A DNA stretch of 35,236 nucleotides from Pseudomonadota bacterium (GTDB lineage: Bacteria; Pseudomonadota; Alphaproteobacteria; Rhodobacterales; Rhodobacteraceae). Positions 23,190-29,741 of this stretch are shown in pieces; positions within the stretch are counted from its first letter, which is position 1; every line of letters begins with the position of its first letter. Made by a program: the position numbers and the translations under genes. Below the pieces are notes generated by a model. That model was not told where the DNA came from. It did not search any database and saw only the letters and a program-made list of their open reading frames with translations. Location of the stretch: the NCBI GenBank assembly GCA_963205075.1, contig CAUJIU010000034.1, positions 1 through 35,236 on the forward strand. The letters are read 5' to 3'.

Positions 23190-24311
23190 ATGACCGATAC
23201 CACCGCCGCTGACGACACCGACGCGCCCGAGCAGGAATTCCGGTTTCCCTGCGCGCAATGCGGCTCGGACCTGCGCTTTGTCCCCGGCCAGACCGAGTTG
23301 AACTGCCCCCATTGCGGCCATGTCCAGCACATCAACAACGGCGGCGACCGTGACGAGGCGACGCGCGAGCTGGATTTCGAGGCGGCACTGTCCGGGCAGG
23401 CCGCCTCGGCCGAGATCGAGGAGACGCGCACCCTCACCTGCCCGTCCTGCGGCGCGAGCACCGACTTTCCCGAGCAGAGCCAGGCGGCGCGATGCCCGTT
23501 CTGCGACACTCCGGTCGTGACCGATACCGGCACGCATCGCCAGATCAAGCCCAAGGCGCTGATCCCCTTCGGGCTGGATGAAGGCGCGGCGCGCGAGGCC
23601 ATGACCAGGTGGCTGGGCCGGCTGTGGTTCGCCCCCAACGGGCTGCGCGAATATGCCCGCAAGGGCCGGGCGATGAACGGCATCTACGTGCCGTTCTGGA
23701 CCTTCGATGCCGACACCAAGTCAAACTACGCCGGCATGCGCGGCGACGACTATTACGAGACCCGCACGGTCTTCCGCAACGGCAAGCACGAGACCCAGCA
23801 GGTGCGCAAGACCCGCTGGCGCCCGGCAGCCGGCCGGGTGGCGCGCTTTTTCGACGATCTGCTGGTGCTGGCGTCAAGGTCGCTGCCCAAGCGCCATACC
23901 GATGCGCTGGAACCCTGGGACCTGACCGCGCTTGAACCCTACCAGCCTGACTATCTGGCCGGCTTCCATGCCGAGGGCTACCAGATCGAACTGCGCGACG
24001 GCTATGCCGAGGCGCGCGAAATCATGGACCGGGTGATCCGCGATGACGTGCGTCACGACATCGGCGGCGACCACCAGCAGATCATCAGCCTGAATACCAC
24101 CGTCAGCGACGTGACCTTCAAGCATGTGCTGTTGCCGGTCTGGCTGGCCGCCTACAAGTATCGCGGCCGCACCTTCCGTTTCGTGGTCAACGGCCAGACC
24201 GGCAAGGTCAGCGGCGAGCGCCCGTGGTCCGCCTGGAAGATCACCATCGCCGTGGTGATCGGGGCGATCATCGCGGGCGCCGTGGCCTACGTGGTCTCGC
24301 AGAACCAGTAG
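23190..24311 (+). CDS. Zinc-ribbon protein with a C-terminal membrane anchor
   Basis: A 373-residue protein. Two zinc ribbons lie at the N-terminus: CAQCGSDL with CPHCGHVQ (about 17-45), and CPSCGAST with CPFCDTPV (about 87-112). The middle region (about 125-340) contains WLGRLWFAPNGLREYARKG, YVPFWTFDADTKSNYAGMRG and VLLPVWLAAYKYRGRTFRFV. A single hydrophobic helix ends the protein (about 349-369). Automatic annotation often calls this type 'primosomal protein N' helicase', but no helicase motif is present. The architecture recalls YdjG of Bacillus. It is the last gene of the cluster, behind an intercistronic hairpin; its stop abuts the hsp20 stop. Confidence 0.8.
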   Translation: MTDTTAADDTDAPEQEFRFPCAQCGSDLRFVPGQTELNCPHCGHVQHINNGGDRDEATRELDFEAALSGQAASAEIEETRTLTCPSCGASTDFPEQSQAARCPFCDTPVVTDTGTHRQIKPKALIPFGLDEGAAREAMTRWLGRLWFAPNGLREYARKGRAMNGIYVPFWTFDADTKSNYAGMRGDDYYETRTVFRNGKHETQQVRKTRWRPAAGRVARFFDDLLVLASRSLPKRHTDALEPWDLTALEPYQPDYLAGFHAEGYQIELRDGYAEAREIMDRVIRDDVRHDIGGDHQQIISLNTTVSDVTFKHVLLPVWLAAYKYRGRTFRFVVNGQTGKVSGERPWSAWKITIAVVIGAIIAGAVAYVVSQNQ

Positions 24312-24728
24312 TCAGCCGGCCCTGATCTCGACCTTGCGGGCGGTCTCGGCGGCCCTGGTCTTGCGCGGCACCGTCACCGTCAGCACTCCGGCCTTCAGGT
24401 CGGCGCTGACGGCGCTCTGGTCGGCATCGGCGGGCAGCCGGAACGAGCGGGTGAAGCTGCCGAACTGGCGTTCGGTGAAATACCAGCTTTCGCCCTTCTC
24501 CTCGCGGCTCGACTTCTTTTCGCCGGTGATGGTCAGCGTGCCTTCCTCGACGGTCAGCGAGACGTCCTTTTCCTCGACGCCGGGCAGTTCGACGCTGATC
24601 TTGTAGGCCGTCGCGTCCGACGAGGCGTCCGAGGCCGGGCTCAGCCAGTCCGCGATGCGCGCGCCAAAGCCCCGAAACGGGTCAAACAGTTGCGGCCAGA
24701 GGCCGTAGTTCTGGGATTTCTCAACCAT
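24312..24728 (-). CDS. Hsp20/alpha-crystallin family small heat-shock protein
   Basis: A 138-residue ATP-independent holdase chaperone. A short N-terminal arm (LWPQLFDPFRGFGARIADWL) precedes the alpha-crystallin domain (about 40-125) with YKISVELPGVEEKDVSLTVE, GTLTITGEKK, SFTRSFRLPADAD and AGVLTVTVPRK. The last is the conserved A-x-x-x-G-V-L-like segment. The usual C-terminal IxI tail motif is not obvious (it ends in VEIRAG). A perfect AAAGGAGG precedes the ATG. It is convergent with the telA cluster with stop codons touching, and divergent from the sugar kinase. No clear heat-shock promoter or ROSE-type thermometer was recognised upstream. Confidence 0.93.
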   Translation of the reverse strand: MVEKSQNYGLWPQLFDPFRGFGARIADWLSPASDASSDATAYKISVELPGVEEKDVSLTVEEGTLTITGEKKSSREEKGESWYFTERQFGSFTRSFRLPADADQSAVSADLKAGVLTVTVPRKTRAAETARKVEIRAG

Positions 24729-24828
24729 GACAGTCCTCCTTTCCTGGACGGCGCGAGTCTATTGCACGCGGGGCGATGCGTCCTTGACGCTGGTCATTTG
24801 CCGATGCAAGCAGGGCCGGAATCGAGAT

Positions 24829-24840
24829 GTTTGCGCAAAC
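24829..24840. promoter_or_regulatory. Palindrome upstream of the sugar kinase gene
   Basis: GTTTGCGCAAAC is a perfect 12-base palindrome with a central CG, 14 bases before the kinase ATG. Central-CG dyads of this kind are typical LacI-family operators, which often control sugar genes. No lacI gene is in the window. Confidence 0.4.
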
Positions 24841-24854
24841 GGCGGGGGATCGGA

Positions 24855-25769
24855 ATGATACTGACCTGTGGCGAAGCCCTGATCGACATGCTGCCGCGTG
24901 TCAGCACCGAAGGCGAGCAGGCCTTCGCGCCCCATGCCGGGGGCGCGGTCTACAACACCGCCATCGCGCTGGGGCGGCTCGGCTCGAAGGTGGGGTTCTT
25001 TTCGGGCCTGTCCTCGGACCTGTTCGGCGATGTGCTGCGCAAGGGGCTCGATGCCTCGGGCGTGGACCATTCCTGCGCCCATGTCACGGCGCGGCCGACC
25101 ACGCTGGCCTTCGTGAGGCTGATCGACGGTCAGGCCACATATGCCTTTTACGATGAAAACACCGCCGGGCGGATGCTCGGGGTTCAGGACCTGCCGCAAG
25201 TCACCGCCAGGGCGGTGTTCTTTGGCGGCATCTCGCTGGTGGGCGAGCCCTGCGGCAGCGCCTATGAGGCGCTGATGGCGCGCGAGGCCCCGGCCCGCGT
25301 CACCATGATCGACCCCAATATCCGCCCCGGCTTCATCACCGACGAAGCCGCCTACCGTGCCCGGATCGACCGGATGATGCGGCTGGCCGATATCGTCAAG
25401 CTGTCGGACGAAGACCTGCACTGGCTGATGGGCGACGGCGAGGTCGCCGATCTGGCGCGGCGGATCGTGGCGATGGGGCCGAAGCTGGTCTGCATCACCG
25501 AAGGCGCCAGGGGCGTGCGCGGCTTCAGCGCCGGTCATGCGGTGCTGGTGGCGGCCACGCCGGTCAAGGTGGCCGATACCGTGGGCGCGGGCGATACCTT
25601 CAACGCCGGCCTGCTGGCGGCGCTGGACCGGGCGGGGCTCCTGTCCAAGCGGGCGGTGGCGGCGCTCGGCGAGGATCAGATCCGCGACGCACTGACGCTG
25701 GGCACCCGGGCGGCGGCGGTCACGGTCAGCCGGCCCGGCGCCAATCCGCCCTGGAGCCATGAATTGTGA
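24855..25769 (+). CDS. PfkB-family carbohydrate kinase, probably fructokinase
   Basis: A 304-residue ribokinase-fold sugar kinase. The N-terminal [15 protein letters not shown] and [17 protein letters not shown] form the substrate lid region. The C-terminal signature [19 protein letters not shown] contains the catalytic Asp and the anion hole. The opening CGEALIDM and [15 protein letters not shown] are typical of fructokinases, which make fructose 6-phosphate from fructose. The ATG follows GGGGGATCGG; the frame is open back to 24690 but that part lies in the hsp20 upstream region. A LacI-type palindrome precedes it. The stop overlaps the dtd GTG in a GTGA, so translation is coupled. Confidence 0.87.
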   Translation: MILTCGEALIDMLPRVSTEGEQAFAPHAGGAVYNTAIALGRLGSKVGFFSGLSSDLFGDVLRKGLDASGVDHSCAHVTARPTTLAFVRLIDGQATYAFYDENTAGRMLGVQDLPQVTARAVFFGGISLVGEPCGSAYEALMAREAPARVTMIDPNIRPGFITDEAAYRARIDRMMRLADIVKLSDEDLHWLMGDGEVADLARRIVAMGPKLVCITEGARGVRGFSAGHAVLVAATPVKVADTVGAGDTFNAGLLAALDRAGLLSKRAVAALGEDQIRDALTLGTRAAAVTVSRPGANPPWSHEL

Positions 25770-26203
25770 GGGCGCTGGTCCAGCGGGTCACGCAGGCCGA
25801 GGTCCGGGTCGGGGGCGAGGTGATCGGCCAGACCGGACCGGGGCTTGTGATCCTGGTCTGCGCGATGCAGGGCGATGACGATGCCAAGCCGGCCCTGCTG
25901 GCCGCCAAAGTGGCAAAACTGCGCATTTTCAAGGATGACGACGGCAAGATGAACCGCTCGCTGGTCGATATCGGCGGCGGGGCGCTGGTGGTCAGCCAGT
26001 TCACGCTGGCGGCCGATACCTCGCGCGGCAATCGCCCCGGTTTTTCGACCGCGGCGCCCCCCGAAACCGGCGAGCGCCTCTATCTCGGTTTCGCCGACGC
26101 GCTGTCCGGGCTGGGGATCCCGACCGCCACCGGGCGTTTTGGCGCTGACATGGAGGTCAGCCTCACCAATGACGGCCCGGTCACGATCTGGGTCGAGGTC
26201 TGA
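25766..26203 (+). CDS. dtd: D-aminoacyl-tRNA deacylase
   Basis: A 145-residue enzyme that removes D-amino acids (and glycine from tRNA-Ala) from mischarged tRNAs. The N-terminus [15 protein letters not shown] and the motifs [20 protein letters not shown] (SQFTL) and NRPGFSTAA with [12 protein letters not shown] match DTD; the Gly-cisPro element appears as the GP in TNDGPVT. The GTG start overlaps the kinase stop (GTGA). It ends three bases before the stop of the convergent CAP gene. Confidence 0.94.
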   Translation: MRALVQRVTQAEVRVGGEVIGQTGPGLVILVCAMQGDDDAKPALLAAKVAKLRIFKDDDGKMNRSLVDIGGGALVVSQFTLAADTSRGNRPGFSTAAPPETGERLYLGFADALSGLGIPTATGRFGADMEVSLTNDGPVTIWVEV

Positions 26204-26206
26204 GAC

Positions 26207-26686
26207 CTAGCAGCCCCGCGCCAGCACCAGAACCCAGTAGGGGCCCTGCGCGCCCTGCGCGATGGCCACGCCAAACTCGCTGACGCGCGGCAACAGCATG
26301 TTGTGGCGGTGGCCCGGCGAATTCATCCAGCCGTTGATGATCTGTTCGGGGCGCGGATAGCCCCAGGCGAGGTTCTCGGCGATCAGGCAATCGCGATATC
26401 CGGCCCGGCGGGCGCGGTTCTGCACGTTGGACCCGTCGCTGCCGTCATGGCCGAAGAAGTTGCGCACCGTCATGTCGCAGGCCTGGGTCATCGCCGCCTG
26501 ACCGAGCTTGGGGTTATAGTTGAGCGGGCGCAGGTTGTTGGCGACCCGGTTGGCATTCAGGCCCTGGGCAATCGCGGTGGCCAGCTCGTTGGCATTGGGC
26601 GGAACCACGCAGCTGGTGCTGGCCGATGCGGCACCGGCAAGCAACGTGAAGGCGAGCACGGCGCCCAGTTTGGAGAGGCAGGACAT
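26207..26686 (-). CDS. Secreted CAP (SCP/PR-1) domain protein
   Basis: A 159-residue protein with a cleavable signal peptide (MSCLSKLGAVLAFTLLAGAA, cleavage probably after ASA). The CAP domain shows LNANRVANNLRPL, NFFGHDGSDGSNVQNRARRA, CLIAENLAWG and NSPGHRHNMLLPRVSEFGVA, with the His/Glu/Glu/His set. It has Cys pairs at CVVPP, CDMTV, CLIAEN and a terminal Cys, so disulfides are likely. Unlike its relative at 4213-4707 it has no lipobox, so it is probably periplasmic or secreted. AAGGG precedes the chosen ATG; an in-frame ATG 20 codons upstream would place charged residues before the signal. It follows znuB by 71 bases on the same strand. Confidence 0.86.
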   Translation of the reverse strand: MSCLSKLGAVLAFTLLAGAASASTSCVVPPNANELATAIAQGLNANRVANNLRPLNYNPKLGQAAMTQACDMTVRNFFGHDGSDGSNVQNRARRAGYRDCLIAENLAWGYPRPEQIINGWMNSPGHRHNMLLPRVSEFGVAIAQGAQGPYWVLVLARGC

Positions 26687-26757
26687 GGCAGCTTCCCTTG
26701 CAGATGGGTTTACAGACCACCAAGTCGTGCCGCCGAATTCTGGCAATTAGGGGGCGA

Positions 26758-27558
26758 TCACGCGGCAATTCTGGCGCGCAGCGCCATAAGGACCGATGCG
26801 CCCGTGAACAATCCGGCAGCCACGCAGACGATTGATGGCCCGACCGGGGTATCCAGCCGCATTGCCGCCAGCAGGCCGCCTATGGCCGCAACCGCTCCGA
26901 ACAGCACCGAGAATCCCGCCATCGCCTCCGGCGTGCGGGCAAAGTGGCGCGCGGTGGCGGCCGGGATGATCAGCATGGCGGTGATCAGCAGCGCCCCCAC
27001 CACCTTGAGCGACACCGCGACTACCGCCGCCAGCAACAGCGTCAGGATCATCTGTTCGCGCCGGGGAGAAATGCCCGCCGACTGGGCCAGATCGGGGTTC
27101 AACGTCGCGGTCAGCAGCGCCGACCAGTGCCACCACAGCACCAGCGCCACCAGCGCCGCGCCGCCCCAGATGATGGCGAGGTCAAGCCGGCTCACCGTCA
27201 GGACGTCGCCAAAGAGATAGGCTTCAAGGTTGATCCGCGCGCCGGGGATCAGCGACACCGCCACCAGACCCAGCGCCAGCGCGCCATGGGCCAGCACGCC
27301 CAGCAAGGTGTCAGGCGCGTAGCGGCGCTCGCTGAAGATGATGATGACGATCGCCATGGCCAGCGCTACCAGCGCCACCCCGGCAAAGACCGAAATGCCG
27401 AATGCCAGCGCCACGGCAACCCCCAGGATCGCCGCATGCGCGGTGGCATCGCCGAAATAGGCCATGCGCCGCCAGACCACGAAACAGCCCAGCAGTCCCG
27501 CCGCCGCCGCCGTTCCCAGGGCCGCCAGACCCGCGCGCAGCAGGAAATCATCGAGCAT
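26758..27558 (-). CDS. znuB: Zinc ABC transporter permease ZnuB
   Basis: A 266-residue integral membrane permease of the metal-type ABC-3 family. It has about eight hydrophobic helices and opens LLRAGLAALGTAAAAGLLGC. The ABC-3 landmarks YFGDATAHAAILGVAVAL (the coupling region) and GALLITAMLIIPAATARHFA are present. It moves Zn2+ across the inner membrane. The ATG overlaps the znuC stop by one base (TGATG), so it is translationally coupled in the zur-znuC-znuB operon. Confidence 0.94.
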   Translation of the reverse strand: MLDDFLLRAGLAALGTAAAAGLLGCFVVWRRMAYFGDATAHAAILGVAVALAFGISVFAGVALVALAMAIVIIIFSERRYAPDTLLGVLAHGALALGLVAVSLIPGARINLEAYLFGDVLTVSRLDLAIIWGGAALVALVLWWHWSALLTATLNPDLAQSAGISPRREQMILTLLLAAVVAVSLKVVGALLITAMLIIPAATARHFARTPEAMAGFSVLFGAVAAIGGLLAAMRLDTPVGPSIVCVAAGLFTGASVLMALRARIAA

Positions 27559-28313
27559 CAGCGGGCATCCTCATGCGCAGGGTGATGGTGGTGATGGTCA
27601 TCGTGCTCGGCCCCGTGGTCATGGTCGTGCCGGTAAAGCGCCAGCGCGCCGCCGGTGCCGGTTCCAAACAGCTCGCGATAGGCGGGCGCGGCCGAGACCA
27701 CCTCGGGCGTGCCTTCGCAGCAGACATGGCCGTTGAGGCAGATGACCCTATCCGACGCACTCATCACCACGTGCAATTCGTGGCTGACCATCAGCACCGC
27801 GCAGCCCAGTTCGGCGCGCAGATGCTCGATCTGGCGGTAAAACGCCGCCGAACCCGGCTGGTCGAGGCCCTGCGTCGCCTCGTCGAGGATCAGCAGCTGC
27901 GGCCGCGACAGGATCGCCCGCGCCAGCAGCACCCGCTGGAACTGGCCGCCCGACAGGTCGGCCATCTGGCGCGACGAGACATCGCTGAGCCCGGCCTGGG
28001 CAAGCGCGGTGCGGGCGGCGGCGTTGCTGACCCGCGCCGGCAGGTCCAGAAACCGGCGCACCGTCATCGGCATCGTGGGGTCGATATGCAGCTTTTGCGG
28101 CACGTAGCCGATGCGCAAGCCCTGCGCGCGGGTCACGCTGCCGCCATCGGGACGGATCGCGCCGATCAGCACCCTGAGCAGCGTGGTCTTGCCCGAGCCG
28201 TTCGGCCCGACAAGGGTGACGATCTCGCCCGCATCCAGCCGCAGCGACACGCCGTGCAGCACCCGCTGCCGCCCCTGCCGGACATCGATGCCCCTGGCTT
28301 CGATCAGGCTCAT
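27558..28313 (-). CDS. znuC: Zinc ABC transporter ATP-binding protein ZnuC with His-rich tail
   Basis: A 251-residue ABC ATPase. Walker A is GPNGSGKTT, the Q-loop VPQKL, the signature LSGGQFQRVLLA, Walker B LLILDEA and the switch His in VSHEL. The C-terminal 25 residues contain ten His with Asp/Glu (for example HDHDHGAEHDDHHHHHPAH), a likely zinc-binding tail. The ATG lies in an ATGA overlap with the zur stop and behind AGGAG; an in-frame ATG nine codons upstream lies inside zur. It is coupled on both sides. Repression by Zur through the operator upstream of zur is expected. Confidence 0.95.
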   Translation of the reverse strand: MSLIEARGIDVRQGRQRVLHGVSLRLDAGEIVTLVGPNGSGKTTLLRVLIGAIRPDGGSVTRAQGLRIGYVPQKLHIDPTMPMTVRRFLDLPARVSNAAARTALAQAGLSDVSSRQMADLSGGQFQRVLLARAILSRPQLLILDEATQGLDQPGSAAFYRQIEHLRAELGCAVLMVSHELHVVMSASDRVICLNGHVCCEGTPEVVSAAPAYRELFGTGTGGALALYRHDHDHGAEHDDHHHHHPAHEDAR

Positions 28314-28801
28314 GCGCCGCGCTCCTGGCAGGACGGGCACAGGCCCCGCACCTCGATCACCCGCTGTTCGATCTGGAAGCCGCTGGCCCGCGCGCTGCGG
28401 TCCAGCGCCCCGTCATGGGGCGCCTCGGCCTCGGCCACCTTGCCGCAGGCCCGGCAGATCAGGAAGGCCGGGTCGTGGCTCGCGCCCGGATGGGCGCAGG
28501 CGATGAAGGCATTGAGCCGCTCGATCCGGTGCGCGAATCCGTGCTCGACCAGGAAGCCCAGCGCCCGGTAGGCCAAAGGCGGCTTGGAGCCGAGGCCCTC
28601 GTGATCGAGGCGGGCGAGGATGTCATAGGCGCCCATGGCGGCATGGGTTTCCAGCAGGATCTCCAGCACCCGGCGGCGCACCGGCGTCAGCTGCGCCCCG
28701 GTGCGGGCGCAGTTGGCCTCGGCCGAGGCCAGCGCCTGCCGGACACAGCCGGCATGGTCGTGACGCTCGAACCCGATCGCGGTATCTGATGCGGAGCCCA
28801 T
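28310..28801 (-). CDS. zur: Zinc uptake regulator Zur (Fur family)
   Basis: A 163-residue Fur-family repressor. The winged-helix region (LTPVRRRVLEILLETHAAMG and LAYRALGFLVEHGFAHRIE) precedes the dimerisation domain. Metal-site elements are ICRACGKV and LCPSC (two CxxC, structural zinc) and FIACAHPGASHD (sensor ligands). Operon position directly before znuC and a zinc-type operator in front identify it as Zur rather than Fur, Irr or Mur. AAGGG precedes the ATG. It should repress both its own operon and divergent znuA when zinc is plentiful. Confidence 0.93.
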   Translation of the reverse strand: MGSASDTAIGFERHDHAGCVRQALASAEANCARTGAQLTPVRRRVLEILLETHAAMGAYDILARLDHEGLGSKPPLAYRALGFLVEHGFAHRIERLNAFIACAHPGASHDPAFLICRACGKVAEAEAPHDGALDRSARASGFQIEQRVIEVRGLCPSCQERGA

Positions 28802-28810
28802 CTGTGGCCC

Positions 28811-28839
28811 TTGTTATGTTATATCATCACCGATATAGA
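28811..28839 (+). promoter_or_regulatory. znuA promoter
   Basis: TTGTTA (28811-28816), a 17-base spacer and TATAGA (28834-28839) form a good sigma70 promoter 30 bases before the znuA ATG. The Zur box fills its spacer, so bound Zur would block polymerase. On the minus strand TTGCGG (28857-28852) with an A/T-rich -10 region inside the same box could serve zur. Confidence 0.55.
28813..28830. promoter_or_regulatory. Zur operator between zur and znuA
   Basis: GTTATGTTATATCATCAC matches its own reverse complement at 14 of 18 positions, with the half-site pattern GTxATG..CATxAC of alphaproteobacterial Zur boxes. It lies between the divergent zur-znuCB and znuA starts, overlapping the znuA promoter. 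Confidence 0.85.
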
Positions 28840-28868
28840 GCAGCCGCAAATCAGCGGCAAGGTTCACC

Positions 28869-29741
28869 ATGCGCAACATCTCGATCCTGGCCGCGCTGGC
28901 GCTGCTTGCCGGCCCCGCCGCGGCGGAAGTGCCGGTGGTGATGACCGATATCGCGCCGATCCACAGCCTGGTCGCGCAGGTCATGGGCGACCTGGGCGCC
29001 CCCGGCCTGCTGATCCCGCCCGACGCCACGCCGCATGACTTCGCGCTGCGCCCCTCCGATGTCGGCAGTCTGGCGCAGGCCGGCCTGGTGATCCTGGCCG
29101 GACCGGCGCTGACGCCCTGGCTGGACGAAACCCTGGCCGCCGTTGCGGGCGAGACGCCCCGGCTCGACCTGCTGGCAACCGGCGGCTGGCAACCGCTGGC
29201 GCTGCGCGGGGATGCCGACCATGGTGACGGAACCGACCCCCATGCCTGGCTCGACCCGCGGATTGCCGCCGTCTGGCTGGCCGAAATCGCGCGCACGCTG
29301 GCAGAGGCCGATCCCGAGCATGGGGACGTCTATCGCAACAACGCGCAGACCGCCGCCCGCGACCTTGCGATCCTTGACGCCGAACTGGCCGCGCAACTGG
29401 CCCCGTTCTCCGGGCGCGCCTTCATCCTGCCCCATGACGGCTACCAGTATTTCGAGGCCCGCCATGGCCTTGGCATGGCGGGCGTGATCTCGACCGTTGA
29501 CGGCGTTGCCCCCGGCCCCGCCCATATCGCCGAGCTGCGCGAGGCGGTGCAGGCGGGCCGCGCGGTCTGCGTCTTCAGCGACCTTGAAACCGGCCCGGCG
29601 CTGGCGGACCTGATCCGCGAAGGCAGCCCGGCCCGCACCGCCACCATCGACGGTGTCGGCATCGGGCTGGAGCCGGGGCCGGAACTCTATGCCCGGATGC
29701 TGCGGCGCCTCGCGGACGCGATGGAGGGGTGCCTGGGCTAG
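28869..29741 (+). CDS. znuA: Periplasmic zinc-binding protein ZnuA
   Basis: A 290-residue cluster-A-I substrate-binding protein. The signal peptide is MRNISILAALALLAGPAAA. Zinc ligands typical of ZnuA appear as His56 (DATPHDFALRPSD), His125 (DPHAWLDPR) and a His in ILPHDGYQYFEARHGL; the fourth, acidic, ligand should lie near the C-terminal end of the protein. The long His-rich loop of E. coli ZnuA is replaced by a short DADHGDGTDPH. It captures Zn2+ in the periplasm for ZnuBC. AAGG precedes the ATG. The stop codon shares the CTAG palindrome with the convergent MttB-type gene. Confidence 0.94.
   Translation: MRNISILAALALLAGPAAAEVPVVMTDIAPIHSLVAQVMGDLGAPGLLIPPDATPHDFALRPSDVGSLAQAGLVILAGPALTPWLDETLAAVAGETPRLDLLATGGWQPLALRGDADHGDGTDPHAWLDPRIAAVWLAEIARTLAEADPEHGDVYRNNAQTAARDLAILDAELAAQLAPFSGRAFILPHDGYQYFEARHGLGMAGVISTVDGVAPGPAHIAELREAVQAGRAVCVFSDLETGPALADLIREGSPARTATIDGVGIGLEPGPELYARMLRRLADAMEGCLG

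Noticed and set aside
23190-24311. Primosomal helicase assignment for the zinc-ribbon protein
   Set aside because: There is no Walker A or DEAH-type motif; only zinc ribbons, a middle domain and a terminal membrane helix are seen.
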